A stretch of 64,000 bases of DNA from Microthrixaceae bacterium (GCA_023957995.1 JAMLGK010000011.1:52324-116323), one strand, 5' to 3'. Counted from the stretch's first letter, positions 1 through 8,994 are shown. Program-made: numbers and translations. The notes: a model not told the origin generated them from the letters alone.

Positions 1-432
1 GGCCTCGGAGATTCCGAACTTCGCGGCACGGCCGGCGACGCGCACCTCGGTGGCGCCCAGCAGTTCGGTGCCACCGGCGATGGCGGTGCCCTCCACCGCG
101 GCGATGATCGGCACGTGCGGGCGCCAGCTGCGCAGCAGCGCCTTCCACGGCAGGTCGCCGTCTTCGGCGAGGCGTGCCTGAACGTCTATCTCGCTGTCGG
201 AATCACCCTTGTGACCGCCGGCCATTTCCTTCAGGTCGGCTCCGGAACAGAAGTTCCCGCCCGATCCGGTGAGCACCAGTGCGCGGATGTCCGGATTCTC
301 GTCGGCCTCGGTGAAGGCGTCGAAGAGGCGCACCAGCATCTCTCCGTTGATGGCGTTCTGGCGCTCCGGTCGGTTGAGCGTCACCACCAACAGGTGGCCG
401 TCGCGTTCGGTGAGTACTGCTGGTTCGGTCAA
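1..432 (-). CDS. Enoyl-CoA hydratase/isomerase family protein (3' part missing)
   Basis: This gene runs off the left edge, so only about 144 N-terminal residues are present. The crotonase fold is clear. It has an early LNRPERQNAI segment, then NFCSGADLKEM, the loop that holds the acyl-CoA thioester in the oxyanion hole, and later EGTAIAGGTELLGATE, the second oxyanion-hole region with a Glu at the usual catalytic place. The family hydrates or isomerises enoyl-CoA in beta-oxidation. The TTG at 432 follows a GGGGGA stretch and fits the usual family start. An in-frame ATG at 495 is also possible. The substrate cannot be told, but acyl-CoA dehydrogenases and P450 genes nearby suggest lipid or steroid breakdown. 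Confidence 0.85.
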   Translation of the reverse strand, partial: MTEPAVLTERDGHLLVVTLNRPERQNAINGEMLVRLFDAFTEADENPDIRALVLTGSGGNFCSGADLKEMAGGHKGDSDSEIDVQARLAEDGDLPWKALLRSWRPHVPIIAAVEGTAIAGGTELLGATEVRVAGRAAKFGISEA

Positions 433-557
433 TTTTCCCCCGAGGTCCGAACCGGGCCGGTTGGTGGCCCGGAGATCCGTGCGAATCAGAACCATAGGCC
501 GTCGTCCGCGACCGGCCCCAGTGCCGGGTGTTCGTCGGACCCGTTGGTCGGCACCGT

Positions 558-563
558 TAGCCT
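558..563 (+). promoter_or_regulatory. -10 box TAGCCT, leaderless-type promoter
   Basis: TAGCCT lies exactly 6 bases before the GTG at 570 and there is no Shine-Dalgarno sequence. This fits transcription starting at the start codon, a pattern repeated at many genes in this window. Confidence 0.5.
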
Positions 564-569
564 CGGGCT

Positions 570-1286
570 GTGTCCAGGGTCTACATCCACGAGGTGGTCG
601 AGGTCGACGGGACCCGGCGCGCCGACTACCAGCACCACATGACCGCCAACTGGGTTCCCGAGGCGGCCGAGCTGCGTCGCCAGAGCTGCTTCGCAGTGTT
701 CACGCTCGTCGGTTCGACCGGTCCGTGGCCGAGGGTGATCAACATCTGGGAGTACGGATCCTGGGATGACCTGGCCCACAACTTCTCGGTCGAGCTGACC
801 GGCAACGACCACCGGGATCCGATGCTGCAGCGCTGGTGGGCCGAGGCAGCGGCTTTCCGGAGAGGTGGCATCGATCGGATCCTCGTCGCCGAGGGACCGG
901 GTCTCGGGACACAGGACTGGGAGTCACGTGGAGGGACCTCGGCAACCTGCTACTCCCATGAGCTGATCTCGACGGCTCCCGGCGGTGCAAAGGCGCTGGC
1001 CGACTCACTCGGCTCCGCCGGGGCAGACGTCCTGGGCCGCGAAGGGGCTGAACTGGTCGGCTTGTGGCGCACAGCCATGCGTGCCGACGACGAGGTGGTC
1101 GCGATCTGGGGCCATCCGGACTGGCAGTCCTGGCGCGACACCGAGGAGGCGTACGCATCCGGAGGCGGCTTCCGGTCCACGATGATCGAGAGCCGTCAAC
1201 GCTGGCTGTTGGTCGACGCGGAGCTGTCACCGCTGCGGACGGGCCGCCAACCAGCAGCGTCCGACCGCCGACCCCTTCCGGACTAG
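570..1286 (+). CDS. NIPSNAP/dimeric alpha-beta-barrel-like protein, two repeats
   Basis: The 238-residue protein opens with SRVYIHEVVEV and has two similar halves. In the first, a strand-like opening is followed by VINIWEYGSWDDLAHNF. In the second, from about residue 130, CYSHELISTAPG is followed by VVAIWGHPDWQSWRDTEEAY. This layout resembles ferredoxin-like NIPSNAP or EthD domains, which often serve as small-molecule binding or accessory proteins. No catalytic motif was recognised and the function is unknown. The GTG at 570 is chosen because a TANNNT box sits 6 bases upstream. The gene converges with the HPF-like gene and the two stop codons overlap in a shared CTAG. Confidence 0.6.
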   Translation: MSRVYIHEVVEVDGTRRADYQHHMTANWVPEAAELRRQSCFAVFTLVGSTGPWPRVINIWEYGSWDDLAHNFSVELTGNDHRDPMLQRWWAEAAAFRRGGIDRILVAEGPGLGTQDWESRGGTSATCYSHELISTAPGGAKALADSLGSAGADVLGREGAELVGLWRTAMRADDEVVAIWGHPDWQSWRDTEEAYASGGGFRSTMIESRQRWLLVDAELSPLRTGRQPAASDRRPLPD

Positions 1287-1612
1287 CGGCGGTTCTTGTC
1301 GCTCCAGTCGTTGTACTGGCGCAGGAACTCATCACGGACCTCCGCAACGGCGGCCCACAGATCCTCGGACCCGTCGGTCGCCACGATGTGCGCACGACCG
1401 ACGTCGCCCTCGAAGGTGACCTTCTGGTCGTTGTGGTCCCGGTCCTTGACCATCACCTCGAGGGTGACCTGGTTGGCCTCGAGGCCGGTGAGGCGATGAT
1501 CGATCCGGTGAAGGATCTCGAGCACCTTCTTGTGGTCCTTGGCATGGAATCCGTGCCCGAAGATGAGGCACTTCTCGAGTGTGGCCTGGTCAGCTGGTTG
1601 GTGGCTGGTCAT
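1283..1612 (-). CDS. HPF/RaiA-like ribosome-associated protein
   Basis: This 109-residue protein resembles the N-terminal domain of hibernation-promoting factors. Helix 1 (HAKDHKKVLEILHRIDHRL) leads to strands VTLEVMVKDRD, KVTFEGDVG and AHIVATDGSED, and then to a second helix (LWAAVAEVRDEFLRQYNDW) ending in basic residues. HPF and RaiA proteins bind the 30S decoding region in stationary phase and limit translation. The size matches a short form; the C-terminal dimerisation domain of long HPFs is absent. The family is inferred from strand-helix order and local similarity, so a divergent member with another role is possible. Confidence 0.6.
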   Translation of the reverse strand: MTSHQPADQATLEKCLIFGHGFHAKDHKKVLEILHRIDHRLTGLEANQVTLEVMVKDRDHNDQKVTFEGDVGRAHIVATDGSEDLWAAVAEVRDEFLRQYNDWSDKNRR

Positions 1613-1656
1613 GCACCTGTGTCTACCAGTGCTGGAGCAGTTTCGGACACAAGGGC

Positions 1657-2463
1657 TCAGCCGTCATCCCGGGGCTCGTAGTCGGGTAGGCCGAGCGCCA
1701 GTGTGGGGTGGTCGATACCGCCATCGACCTCCAGTACCTTGCCGGTCACGTAGGACCCGGCTGGTGAACTCAGGTAGAGCACCGCTGCCGCGATGTCCTC
1801 GGGGGTGCCGAGGCGGCGCAGGGGAGTGTTGGCCTCCATGGTCGAGCGGAGGTCGTCGGTGAGCACGGTGGCGAGCGCGTCGGTGGCGACCGAGCCCACC
1901 GCTATCGCGTTCACGCGGATGTGGGGTGCGAGATCCATCGCGGTGATGCGGCTCATGTGGGTCATGGCCGCCTTGGCCGTCCCGTAGGCCGAGAACCCCC
2001 GGTCGGCCTTGCGGCCCGCGGCCGAACTGATGTTGACCACCGACCCGCCGCCGCGCTCCAGCATGGCCGGCACCGATGCCTTGGTCAGTTCGAACGCAGT
2101 GGTGACATTGAACGTGAATGCCTTCTCGAACGACCTGGCCGAGGTGTCCAACAGCGGCTTGGGGAACGACCCGCCCGCATTGTTGACCAGGATGTCGAGT
2201 CCTCCCAGTGCCCCGGTCGTCTGCTGCACGAGTGCGGGCATCGCATCGAGATCCATCACGTCGAACGGGATCGCCACGGCTACCCGTCCCAGCTCGCGGA
2301 TCCGTTCTGCCACCGGTTCGAGGTCCTGCGGGGACCGCGATGCGATCGCCACATCGGCTCCGGCCTCGGCCAGCGCCAGGGCGCACGCCCGTCCGATCCC
2401 ACGGCTGGCGCCGGTCACCAGGGCACAGCGTCCGTCGAGTGCGAACAGGTCGAGGATCCCCAT
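1657..2463 (-). CDS. SDR family NAD(P)-dependent oxidoreductase
   Basis: A classical short-chain dehydrogenase of 268 residues. The cofactor motif TGASRGIG lies near residue 20, NNAG near residue 95, the catalytic Ser in VNISSAAG, and the catalytic pair in YGTAKAA. It ends with the family signature GSYVTGKVLEVDGG. It should oxidise or reduce a hydroxyl or keto group with NAD(P)H in the cytoplasm. The ATG at 2463 is preferred over a GTG 24 bases upstream because AGGGG lies 8 bases before it and it begins directly with the family start MGILDLFALDGR. The neighbours suggest fatty-acyl or steroid metabolism, but the substrate is unknown. Confidence 0.9.
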   Translation of the reverse strand: MGILDLFALDGRCALVTGASRGIGRACALALAEAGADVAIASRSPQDLEPVAERIRELGRVAVAIPFDVMDLDAMPALVQQTTGALGGLDILVNNAGGSFPKPLLDTSARSFEKAFTFNVTTAFELTKASVPAMLERGGGSVVNISSAAGRKADRGFSAYGTAKAAMTHMSRITAMDLAPHIRVNAIAVGSVATDALATVLTDDLRSTMEANTPLRRLGTPEDIAAAVLYLSSPAGSYVTGKVLEVDGGIDHPTLALGLPDYEPRDDG

Positions 2464-2539
2464 CAACCACACCCCTGCCGAACGCACCGCTCACGACACA
2501 GGGGGTTCCTCGAGCGCGGGATCCCCATGGACGTGGTGC

Positions 2540-3355
2540 TCATCGGTCCTTCAGTGCCGGGTGGACCCTCGCCAGCAGCGGCACCAACAGTTGCTTGGGC
2601 GTGATGGTGGCCACCGCGGCGGTGACCCGGTTGGCGATACCGGGGATGACCACCGGATGGCCCTTGCCGAGGGCGTCCAGGCCCGCCCTCGCGACCGATT
2701 CGGCGGACTCCCAGACGAAGTCGGGCAGCGAGCCCTCCGCTGCGCCTTCGTCGAATCCCGCCACGTCCGCGAACTCGGTGCGCACCGGACCGGGACAGAG
2801 CGCGGTGGCACTCACCCCGGTGCCGTGTAGCTCACCGTGAAGGGAACGGGTGTAGGACAACACGAAGGCCTTGCAGGCCCCGTAGCCCGCCTGCCCCGGC
2901 AGTGGCTGGAAGCCGGCGGTCGATGCGACGTTGAGGATCCGTCCGCGTCCTCGCTCGACCATTCCGGGCAGCAGTCGGGTGCACAGATCGGTCACGGCCA
3001 TCACGTCGACCTCGACCATGTTCATCTCCGCATCCGGATCGGCCTCGGCAACGGGCCCCGTGGTCGACAACCCGGCGTTGTTCACGAGGATGTGCAACTC
3101 CAGTCCACTCGACTCCACCTCGTTCACCAGGCGCTGTCGATCGGCGCGGTCGGAGAGGTCCGCCGGCACCACCTCTATGCGCACGCCGCGGTCGGTGAGT
3201 TCGTCCCGCAACTCCTCGAGACGTTCTGCGCGTCGGGCGACGAGCGTCAGCCCGTGGCCTCTCCTCGCGAGCTCGCGCGCGATCTCGGCGCCGATACCCG
3301 AGGAGGCCCCGGTGACGAGCGCTGTGCGGTTGGGTGCGGGATCGGGGAGGCCCAT
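2540..3355 (-). CDS. SDR family oxidoreductase (second copy)
   Basis: A 271-residue classical SDR with TGASSGIG at about residue 16, NNAGLST near residue 92, a catalytic Ser in LNVASTAG and the motif YGACKAFV, where the YxxxK pair is intact. The C-terminal part (GKGHPVVIPGIANRVTAA) is like the short-chain dehydrogenases of the YqjQ/DltE type that act on lipids. It is read in the same direction as the preceding SDR but differs from it in sequence. A TAGGGT box 6 bases before the ATG suggests a leaderless message and an independent promoter. Confidence 0.88.
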   Translation of the reverse strand: MGLPDPAPNRTALVTGASSGIGAEIARELARRGHGLTLVARRAERLEELRDELTDRGVRIEVVPADLSDRADRQRLVNEVESSGLELHILVNNAGLSTTGPVAEADPDAEMNMVEVDVMAVTDLCTRLLPGMVERGRGRILNVASTAGFQPLPGQAGYGACKAFVLSYTRSLHGELHGTGVSATALCPGPVRTEFADVAGFDEGAAEGSLPDFVWESAESVARAGLDALGKGHPVVIPGIANRVTAAVATITPKQLLVPLLARVHPALKDR

Positions 3356-3361
3356 GACCGA

Positions 3362-3367
3362 ACCCTA
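3362..3367 (-). promoter_or_regulatory. -10 box TAGGGT for the second SDR gene
   Basis: On the minus strand TAGGGT is followed by 6 bases and the ATG at 3355, which is leaderless spacing. Confidence 0.5.
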
Positions 3368-3369
3368 GG

Positions 3370-4338
3370 TCAGAGCCATCCCGAGCGTTTGAAGGTGCGG
3401 TGAAGTGCCAGGCAGATCAGCGTGACCACGGCCATCACCACGAAGTAGCCGTAGCGGGCGTCGAGTTCGGGCATGTAGTCGAAGTTCATCCCGTAGATGC
3501 CGGCCACCATCGTGGGAACGGCCGCGATAGCGACCCAGGCCGACATCTTGCGCATGTCCTCGTTCTGACGGAGGCCGACCTGGGCGAGGTTGGCCTCCAG
3601 GGCGGAGTCGAGCAGCTCCCGTTCGGTGTGGATCTGGTCGACCACCCGCTTGAGGTCGTCCTCGGTGTCGCGGAAGTAGCGGCGCAGGTCGTCGTTCACC
3701 AAGGGGTGCGCCAGTCGGGTGAGGGTCTCCATCACCCGCGACAGGGGATACACCGACTTGCGGAACTCGAGGACCTCCCGGGTGAGCTCGTAGATCCGCT
3801 GGGTGGGCATGTGCCGGTCCTCGGAGAACACAGCGGCCTCCACCTCCGCGATGTCGCTGTCGATGCCGGTGAGCACCGGCAGGTAGGCCTCGACGACGGT
3901 GTCGAGGATGGCGTGGAGGACCACGCCGGGGCCCTGCCTGAGCCACTCGGGGTCCGACTCCATGCGTCCGCGCAGGTCGTTGAGGGGGACAGCGTCGCCC
4001 CGGCGCACCACCAACACATGGCCCGGAGAGCTCATCACGGTGATCTGGCCGACCTCGAGTCGCTCCTCCTCCTCGTCGTAGCGGGCGGAGCGGAGCACGA
4101 GGGTCAGGGTCTCGCCGAACACGTCCACCTTGGGACGCTCGTGCGTGGCCTCGGCATCCTCGATCGCGAGCGGGTGGAGCCCGAAGGCCTCGGCGGCACG
4201 CTCGAGCTCCTCGCGGCTCGGGTCCTTGAGGCCCACCCACACGAACCCGTCGTCACCGCAGGCCTCAGCGAGCTGCCCGAATCCACCCTCGTCGGTGACG
4301 AGCCGACCGCCGCGGTAGGCACCCTGTCCGATGATCAT
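3370..4338 (-). CDS. corA: CorA family magnesium/cobalt transporter
   Basis: The 322-residue protein has a long acidic cytoplasmic part followed by two membrane helices at the C-terminus. The signature YGMNFDYMPEL (GMN at about residues 283-285) sits at the end of the first helix, and a basic tail (HRTFKRSGWL) follows the second. CorA forms pentameric channels for Mg2+ and related divalent cations, with the GMN loop as selectivity filter. The ATG at 4338 overlaps the stop of the upstream MBL-hydrolase gene (ATGA), which implies translational coupling. The usual length is about 320-370, so the gene is complete. Confidence 0.95.
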   Translation of the reverse strand: MIIGQGAYRGGRLVTDEGGFGQLAEACGDDGFVWVGLKDPSREELERAAEAFGLHPLAIEDAEATHERPKVDVFGETLTLVLRSARYDEEEERLEVGQITVMSSPGHVLVVRRGDAVPLNDLRGRMESDPEWLRQGPGVVLHAILDTVVEAYLPVLTGIDSDIAEVEAAVFSEDRHMPTQRIYELTREVLEFRKSVYPLSRVMETLTRLAHPLVNDDLRRYFRDTEDDLKRVVDQIHTERELLDSALEANLAQVGLRQNEDMRKMSAWVAIAAVPTMVAGIYGMNFDYMPELDARYGYFVVMAVVTLICLALHRTFKRSGWL

Positions 4339-5624
4339 CGCCGGTCCCCTCCGTCCGGGCCGTCGTCGCGTGAAGCGATCCCGGTCGAGACGTGCTCGGC
4401 CCAACCGAAGATCCCCTTGGCCATCAAGGACGTCTCGGCCGCCACACGGGCACGGTTCACCTCGGCGCGCGCTGCGTGCACCTCGGGTCCGTCCGGGTCG
4501 GCCTGCGCCGCGAGCTCCGCGAGGTGGCCGGCGAGTCGCAGCTCCCCGTCGCCGGCCAGCTCCAACGCCCGTTCGGCAAGGCGCGGGCTCCCACCGCACA
4601 GCGAGGCGAGCTCGGCCGCGAGCGCGGACTCCGGCGCCGGCTTGAGCCGGGCGGGGTTGCCGTCGAACCAGCCTCCGTAGAGCCGCCAGACGTTGTGGAC
4701 GATGAACTCGGGGTCGTCGTAGATCGGCTGCATCCAGGGGCGATCGAGGAGTCCGCCAGGCACCTCGACAGAGTGGATGATCGAGTCGAGCGTCTCGCCG
4801 GCGTTCATCATCTCGAGGGTCTGTGAGGTGATCGACTCCAGCAGTTCGGCGGTGTCGCCGAGGACGGTCGCCACCGACTCGGTGCCGACGATGGGAAGCC
4901 CGTGGCCCGGCAGGAGGATCTCGGGTTCGAGCTCGGCCATCTTGCGCAACGCCGCGGCCCACTCGAGTGGGTAGCGCTGGACCTTCTGCGGGTTGCCACA
5001 GTTTGGCGCCACCCACATGATCAGGTCGCCGGTGCACAGAACGCGACGCTGTGGCATCCACACCCAGGTGTGGTCGTCCGTCTCACCCTTGTCGTGGTTC
5101 AGTTCCAGGTCCGTCGCCCCGAGGGAGAAGGCGGTCGACTCCCTGAACGTCGTGTCGGGATAGCGGAAGTCGCTGGGGAACAGCGCTGCAGCGAGTCTGA
5201 ACTGTCGCTGGTTGATGGTCCCGTTGTAGCCGTTGGTCAGCTGGTAGCGATCGAATCGCTTGGCCACCGCCTCGTGTGAGATCACTTCGACGCCAGGAGC
5301 CCCGTCCTCGGCCTCGAAGAGCGGCACGCCGAAGCAGTGGTCGATGTGACCATGGGTGTAGACCGCGCGTCGCAGGGGAGCACTGGTGTGGGTTCGCACG
5401 ATCTCGTGGATCTGGCGGGCGTGGATGACCCCGCCCGCGTCGACCAGTGCGAGTTCCCCGTCCTCGTGCAGCGCCGTGACGTTGGCGAACGATTCGATGA
5501 ACAACAGGCCGTCGCCCAGGTCCAGGCCCTGGCTCTGGGCCCCGATCGAGACCGGGTGGTGGTCATCGACCGAGAGCCGGCCGCTGAGGAGTCCGTCGGA
5601 GATGTCGAGCAGGTCGCGATTCAA
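4335..5624 (-). CDS. MBL-fold hydrolase of the alkylsulfatase type
   Basis: This 429-residue protein has a metallo-beta-lactamase domain with HGHIDH at residues 91-96 and later GDLIMW and LLPGHGLPIVG, which supply metal ligands. The following part contains YDDPEFIVHNVWRLYGGW and NPARLKP, typical of the dimerisation domain of SdsA1-type alkylsulfatases. A C-terminal ARAEVNRARVAAETSLMAKGIFG helix completes it. Known relatives hydrolyse alkyl sulfate esters, but many members are uncharacterised. The start is a TTG at 5624 with GGAG 6 bases before it; no ATG fits. It is co-transcribed with corA. Confidence 0.85.
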   Translation of the reverse strand: MNRDLLDISDGLLSGRLSVDDHHPVSIGAQSQGLDLGDGLLFIESFANVTALHEDGELALVDAGGVIHARQIHEIVRTHTSAPLRRAVYTHGHIDHCFGVPLFEAEDGAPGVEVISHEAVAKRFDRYQLTNGYNGTINQRQFRLAAALFPSDFRYPDTTFRESTAFSLGATDLELNHDKGETDDHTWVWMPQRRVLCTGDLIMWVAPNCGNPQKVQRYPLEWAAALRKMAELEPEILLPGHGLPIVGTESVATVLGDTAELLESITSQTLEMMNAGETLDSIIHSVEVPGGLLDRPWMQPIYDDPEFIVHNVWRLYGGWFDGNPARLKPAPESALAAELASLCGGSPRLAERALELAGDGELRLAGHLAELAAQADPDGPEVHAARAEVNRARVAAETSLMAKGIFGWAEHVSTGIASRDDGPDGGDRR

Positions 5625-5686
5625 TTTCAACTCCAGGTGTTTGCTTCGGAGTTCGACGCTACGGCAGCCACGGGTTGCCGAGGCGC

Positions 5687-5692
5687 TAAATT
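5687..5692 (+). promoter_or_regulatory. Possible -10 box TAAATT
   Basis: TAAATT lies 8 bases before the ATG at 5701 and no Shine-Dalgarno sequence is visible. No good -35 was found, so this is only a candidate. Confidence 0.35.
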
Positions 5693-5700
5693 GCCAAGCG

Positions 5701-8265
5701 ATGTTGACTCGCCGTGAGTCATGGCGGATCTTCGTCGCCTCGGAGCAGCCCCGGGTTCGCCGCGCCAGCGACGCCGTCGTGGCGGTGGTGTCGCTGGCCT
5801 GGCTCGCAGTGCTGGGGTTGCTGTCGATCCCGAGCCCGCAAGCCGAGAAGTCGCTGGCAGAGGTGCTCTCGCTGCCGCCCGGCTGGTTCGACTTCCTCTG
5901 GCGACTGCTGATCATCGGCCTGATGATCTGGCCAGCGGTCATAGCGTTGGCCTGCGCAGCCACCCGCCGTTGGGCGGAGCTGCGCGATGTCGTTCTGGCC
6001 GCTCTGTTGGGATCGGCTGCCGGGCTGGTCAGCAACCGCGTGGTCAGCGGCAGTTGGGACTCGGGACTGGTTCTGTTCGGAGCCGATCCCGTTCGGTCCT
6101 ATCCGGTGGTGGTCGTCGGCCTGGCCGCCGCGGTGATAGCGGTGGCACGACCGCACCTGACGCGCCCGTACCGCCGCCTCGGCTCCCTGACGCTCTCCGG
6201 TGGGGTCCTGGGGATGTTGCTGATGGGTTCGACGCTTCCCATCGGGGCCCTGATCGGTCTACTGGTCGGATCACTCAGCGCTGCCTGCATCCATCTCGCC
6301 CTGGGCACACAGGACGGCGTCCCCTCCCGTGCTGAAGCCGCTGCAACCGTGGCAGCTCTGGGCTCCGATGTCGTGGGTCTGCAGCCGGCGCGCCGCCAGG
6401 ACGCAGGCGTGTATGTGTTCGACGGCACCAGCAGCGACGGTGAAGCCGTCAGCGTCCGCCTCTACGGCCGGGATGCACGCGACACCCAGCTGCTCTCGAC
6501 CATCTGGAGGGCGCTCTGGTACCGCGCCGGCTCTGCGCCAGCGCTGGGTCGTTCGCATCGGGCCGAGCACGAGGCATTCGTGACCCTCCGACTGCGGGAC
6601 TGCGGCGTTCCTGCACCGGCGGTGCTGGCTGCGGGCGGACTCGACGCCGGCGACGCCGCGGTGGTTCTGTCCGGACGCGGTGTCTTCTTCGAGGATGTGG
6701 CTTCGCGGCCGGGCGCTGAGGCGCCTGACGATCTGGCGGTCGGCGAACAAGACATCCGGGACTGCTGGCGGCTCCTGTCCGCGGTGCACGACTGCGGATT
6801 GGCGGTAGGTGAACTGGGACCCTCCACGTTCATGTTGAGGAGTTCGGAACCGCCTGCGGAGCAGGTCGCCGGGGGCCGCGTCATGCTCGATCAGCTGGTC
6901 GGAGCGACGAGTGCCCCCAGCGACGCAGATCTGCGCAGCGACGAGGCCCGCCTGCTCGTCATGTCGGCGCTCCTGCTCGAGAGCGACGCCGACGATGACG
7001 TCAGAACCGACATCTCGGCTGACGATGGCGCTGACGACGTTGGGGACGGAGGCTCCGGCGATGCCCCACGCGCGGACCCCGAGAACGACCTTCCGGCCCC
7101 GGCCCGGTTCCGCCGGGTGATCGAGCTCGCGCACGACGAGCTGGGCACCGAGGCGCTCACATCCCTGCTCGGGTATCTGCAGCCCGCAGCCCTGGGGTCC
7201 CAGCTCCGCAGCGACCTTCATGGCCGCAAGGTGAAGGTGGCCGATCTGCGCGCCGAGGTGGCCACCCACCTGGGGGTCGAGGAGCCCGAGATCGCGAAGC
7301 TCCGCCGGGTCTCGCTCGCATCGGTGGTCAAGCTGGTGGTGATAGCGGCTCTGGCCTACCTGCTGGTGACGCGCTTGGCCGAGGTCGACTTCTCGGAGAT
7401 CGTCTCGGAGTTCGCGGGCGCCGACTGGACCTGGATCGTGGTGGCGCTCGTGCTGGGCCAGATGGCGATCGCGAGCCAGTCGGTGGTGACCCAGGGTGCT
7501 GCGCCCCAGCGTGTCGCCTATGGCCCGCTGGTGCTGTTGCAGTTCGCGGTCGCGTTCATCATGCTCGCCGTGCCGTCGTCGGCTGCTCGCATCGCCATGG
7601 TGGTGCGCTTCTTCCAGCGCCAGGGCGTGCCGGCATCGGCCGCGGTGTCGATCTCGTTGCTAGACAGCTTCACGGGTTTCCTCGTGCAGGTGGCGGTGCT
7701 CGTGATCACCCTCGTGTTCGGCGTGGGTGGTGTCCAGTTGCACCTCAGTGGCACCGGCAGCTCTGTCAACACGTCGAATCTGGTGACCGCGCTGGTGGTC
7801 CTGGCCGTGGTCGCGGTGCTGGCCGTGCTGATCGCAGCGTTTCTGCGTCGAACCCGTGAGTGGGTCCTCGCCAAGGTGCGGGAACCGGTCTCGGAGATGT
7901 GGTCGATCGCCAAGGGTGTGAGGACCCCCCGAAGGTTGCTGCAGCTCTTCGGTGGCAACTTCGTGACCGAGTTGCTCTTCGGGCTCTGCCTGGGCGCGTC
8001 GGCGCTGGCGTTCGGTGGTGCCAGTTCGGGTCTCGCCGGCGCGATGGTGGTGTACATCGCGGCTGCGCTGTTCGGCGGTTTCATGCCGGTTCCGGGCGGA
8101 GTCGGAGTGATGGAAGCGGCGCTCACCGCCGGGCTCAGCGCGCTCGGCATGGACTCCGGCGCAGCATTGGGAGCTGCCCTGGCGTTCCGTGCGATCACCT
8201 TCTACCTGCCGCCCGTCTGGGGTGCAGCTGCAACCGGATGGCTTCGCCGCCAGGGCGACCTCTGA
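5701..8265 (+). CDS. YbhN/LPG-synthase-TM family membrane protein with kinase-like middle domain
   Basis: The 854-residue protein has three parts. Residues about 25-185 hold several membrane helices (VVVAVVSLAWLAVLGLL onward). Residues about 210-520 look like an aminoglycoside-phosphotransferase or kinase fold, but where an HxD or HGDL catalytic loop is expected one reads HDCGLAVGEL, and the DFG-like position reads VMLDQL. It is therefore probably a pseudokinase. Residues about 545-850 match the flippase-like UPF0104 domain, with VPSSAARIAMVVRF and GFMPVPGGVGVMEAALT. Related proteins move or synthesise aminoacylated phospholipids or are uncharacterised. It faces the MBL gene divergently. Confidence 0.8.
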   Translation: MLTRRESWRIFVASEQPRVRRASDAVVAVVSLAWLAVLGLLSIPSPQAEKSLAEVLSLPPGWFDFLWRLLIIGLMIWPAVIALACAATRRWAELRDVVLAALLGSAAGLVSNRVVSGSWDSGLVLFGADPVRSYPVVVVGLAAAVIAVARPHLTRPYRRLGSLTLSGGVLGMLLMGSTLPIGALIGLLVGSLSAACIHLALGTQDGVPSRAEAAATVAALGSDVVGLQPARRQDAGVYVFDGTSSDGEAVSVRLYGRDARDTQLLSTIWRALWYRAGSAPALGRSHRAEHEAFVTLRLRDCGVPAPAVLAAGGLDAGDAAVVLSGRGVFFEDVASRPGAEAPDDLAVGEQDIRDCWRLLSAVHDCGLAVGELGPSTFMLRSSEPPAEQVAGGRVMLDQLVGATSAPSDADLRSDEARLLVMSALLLESDADDDVRTDISADDGADDVGDGGSGDAPRADPENDLPAPARFRRVIELAHDELGTEALTSLLGYLQPAALGSQLRSDLHGRKVKVADLRAEVATHLGVEEPEIAKLRRVSLASVVKLVVIAALAYLLVTRLAEVDFSEIVSEFAGADWTWIVVALVLGQMAIASQSVVTQGAAPQRVAYGPLVLLQFAVAFIMLAVPSSAARIAMVVRFFQRQGVPASAAVSISLLDSFTGFLVQVAVLVITLVFGVGGVQLHLSGTGSSVNTSNLVTALVVLAVVAVLAVLIAAFLRRTREWVLAKVREPVSEMWSIAKGVRTPRRLLQLFGGNFVTELLFGLCLGASALAFGGASSGLAGAMVVYIAAALFGGFMPVPGGVGVMEAALTAGLSALGMDSGAALGAALAFRAITFYLPPVWGAAATGWLRRQGDL

Positions 8266-8274
8266 GCTCACCGC

Positions 8275-8943
8275 TCAGGCGAGCCGTTTCAGGGCACACC
8301 AAGTACCCACACCGGCACGGCTCTGCGTGCCGGTCGTCTCGAAGGGCAGTGCAGCGAGCACATCGTCGGTGCTGAGGTGGATCGGTGTTCGCTCGCCACT
8401 CGAGTTCACCCACAGCAGGACACCTCCGGGTGCCAACACCCGGTCGATCTCCTGGGGGAACAGGAAGCAGTTGATGAGCACCACCCCCAGCAGGGATCCA
8501 TCGGTCACCGGCAACATGCTGCCGTCGGCGAGTATCCGTGTGGCAGCACTGGGGTGTGCAAGGCGCTGCATCTCCTCTGACAACTCCACCGCGAGAGTCG
8601 ATCCGAAGCGGGCGCTGATCGCCCCCGAGTAGGTGCCCAGGCCGGAGCCGATCTCTGCTGCAACCCCCGACCGTGCTGCGCTCGGATCGATGAGTGGGTC
8701 CGCTCCGCGTTCGAGGGCGTCGTTGACCACCGCCAGGCGTTCGGGTGATTCGCGGGTGTGCCATTCGTCCGCCAGCGAGTCGAAGACGCCACGGACCGTT
8801 TCAGCAGCGCCCTTGTCCCACGCTCCTCCCTGGAGCCCCGCTGCGCGGCGGGTCATGATCCGCATCGGGTGATCGGCATTCGCGCCGACCGATGGTGTGT
8901 GGCCCCGGATCTCCAACGGCGGAAGGGTCGCGATGTCGGTCAT
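8275..8943 (-). CDS. Class I SAM-dependent methyltransferase
   Basis: A 222-residue protein with the SAM-binding motif I AAEIGSGLGTYSGAI, an acidic post-I strand end LAVELSEEM, motif II-like ILADGSMLPVTDGSL and motif III FPQEIDRVLAPGGVLLWV. These are the marks of the methyltransferase type 11/25 group. The substrate is unknown. The ATG at 8943 is preferred over a GTG three codons upstream because TAGGGT lies 7 bases before it. The 3' end nearly touches the end of the convergent YbhN-type gene, leaving only 9 bases. Confidence 0.8.
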   Translation of the reverse strand: MTDIATLPPLEIRGHTPSVGANADHPMRIMTRRAAGLQGGAWDKGAAETVRGVFDSLADEWHTRESPERLAVVNDALERGADPLIDPSAARSGVAAEIGSGLGTYSGAISARFGSTLAVELSEEMQRLAHPSAATRILADGSMLPVTDGSLLGVVLINCFLFPQEIDRVLAPGGVLLWVNSSGERTPIHLSTDDVLAALPFETTGTQSRAGVGTWCALKRLA

Positions 8944-8950
8944 TGCCCAC

Positions 8951-8956
8951 ACCCTA
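8951..8956 (-). promoter_or_regulatory. -10 box TAGGGT for the methyltransferase gene
   Basis: On the minus strand TAGGGT is followed by 7 bases and the ATG at 8943, the leaderless pattern. Confidence 0.45.
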
Positions 8957-8994
8957 GGGACCGTCGGCGGTGTTGATCGGTGGCCGAGGTGTGT

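Noticed and set aside
4339..5061. Long N-terminal extension of CorA read through the MBL gene
   Set aside because: It is the MBL gene in another frame; CorA homology begins at the ATG at 4338.
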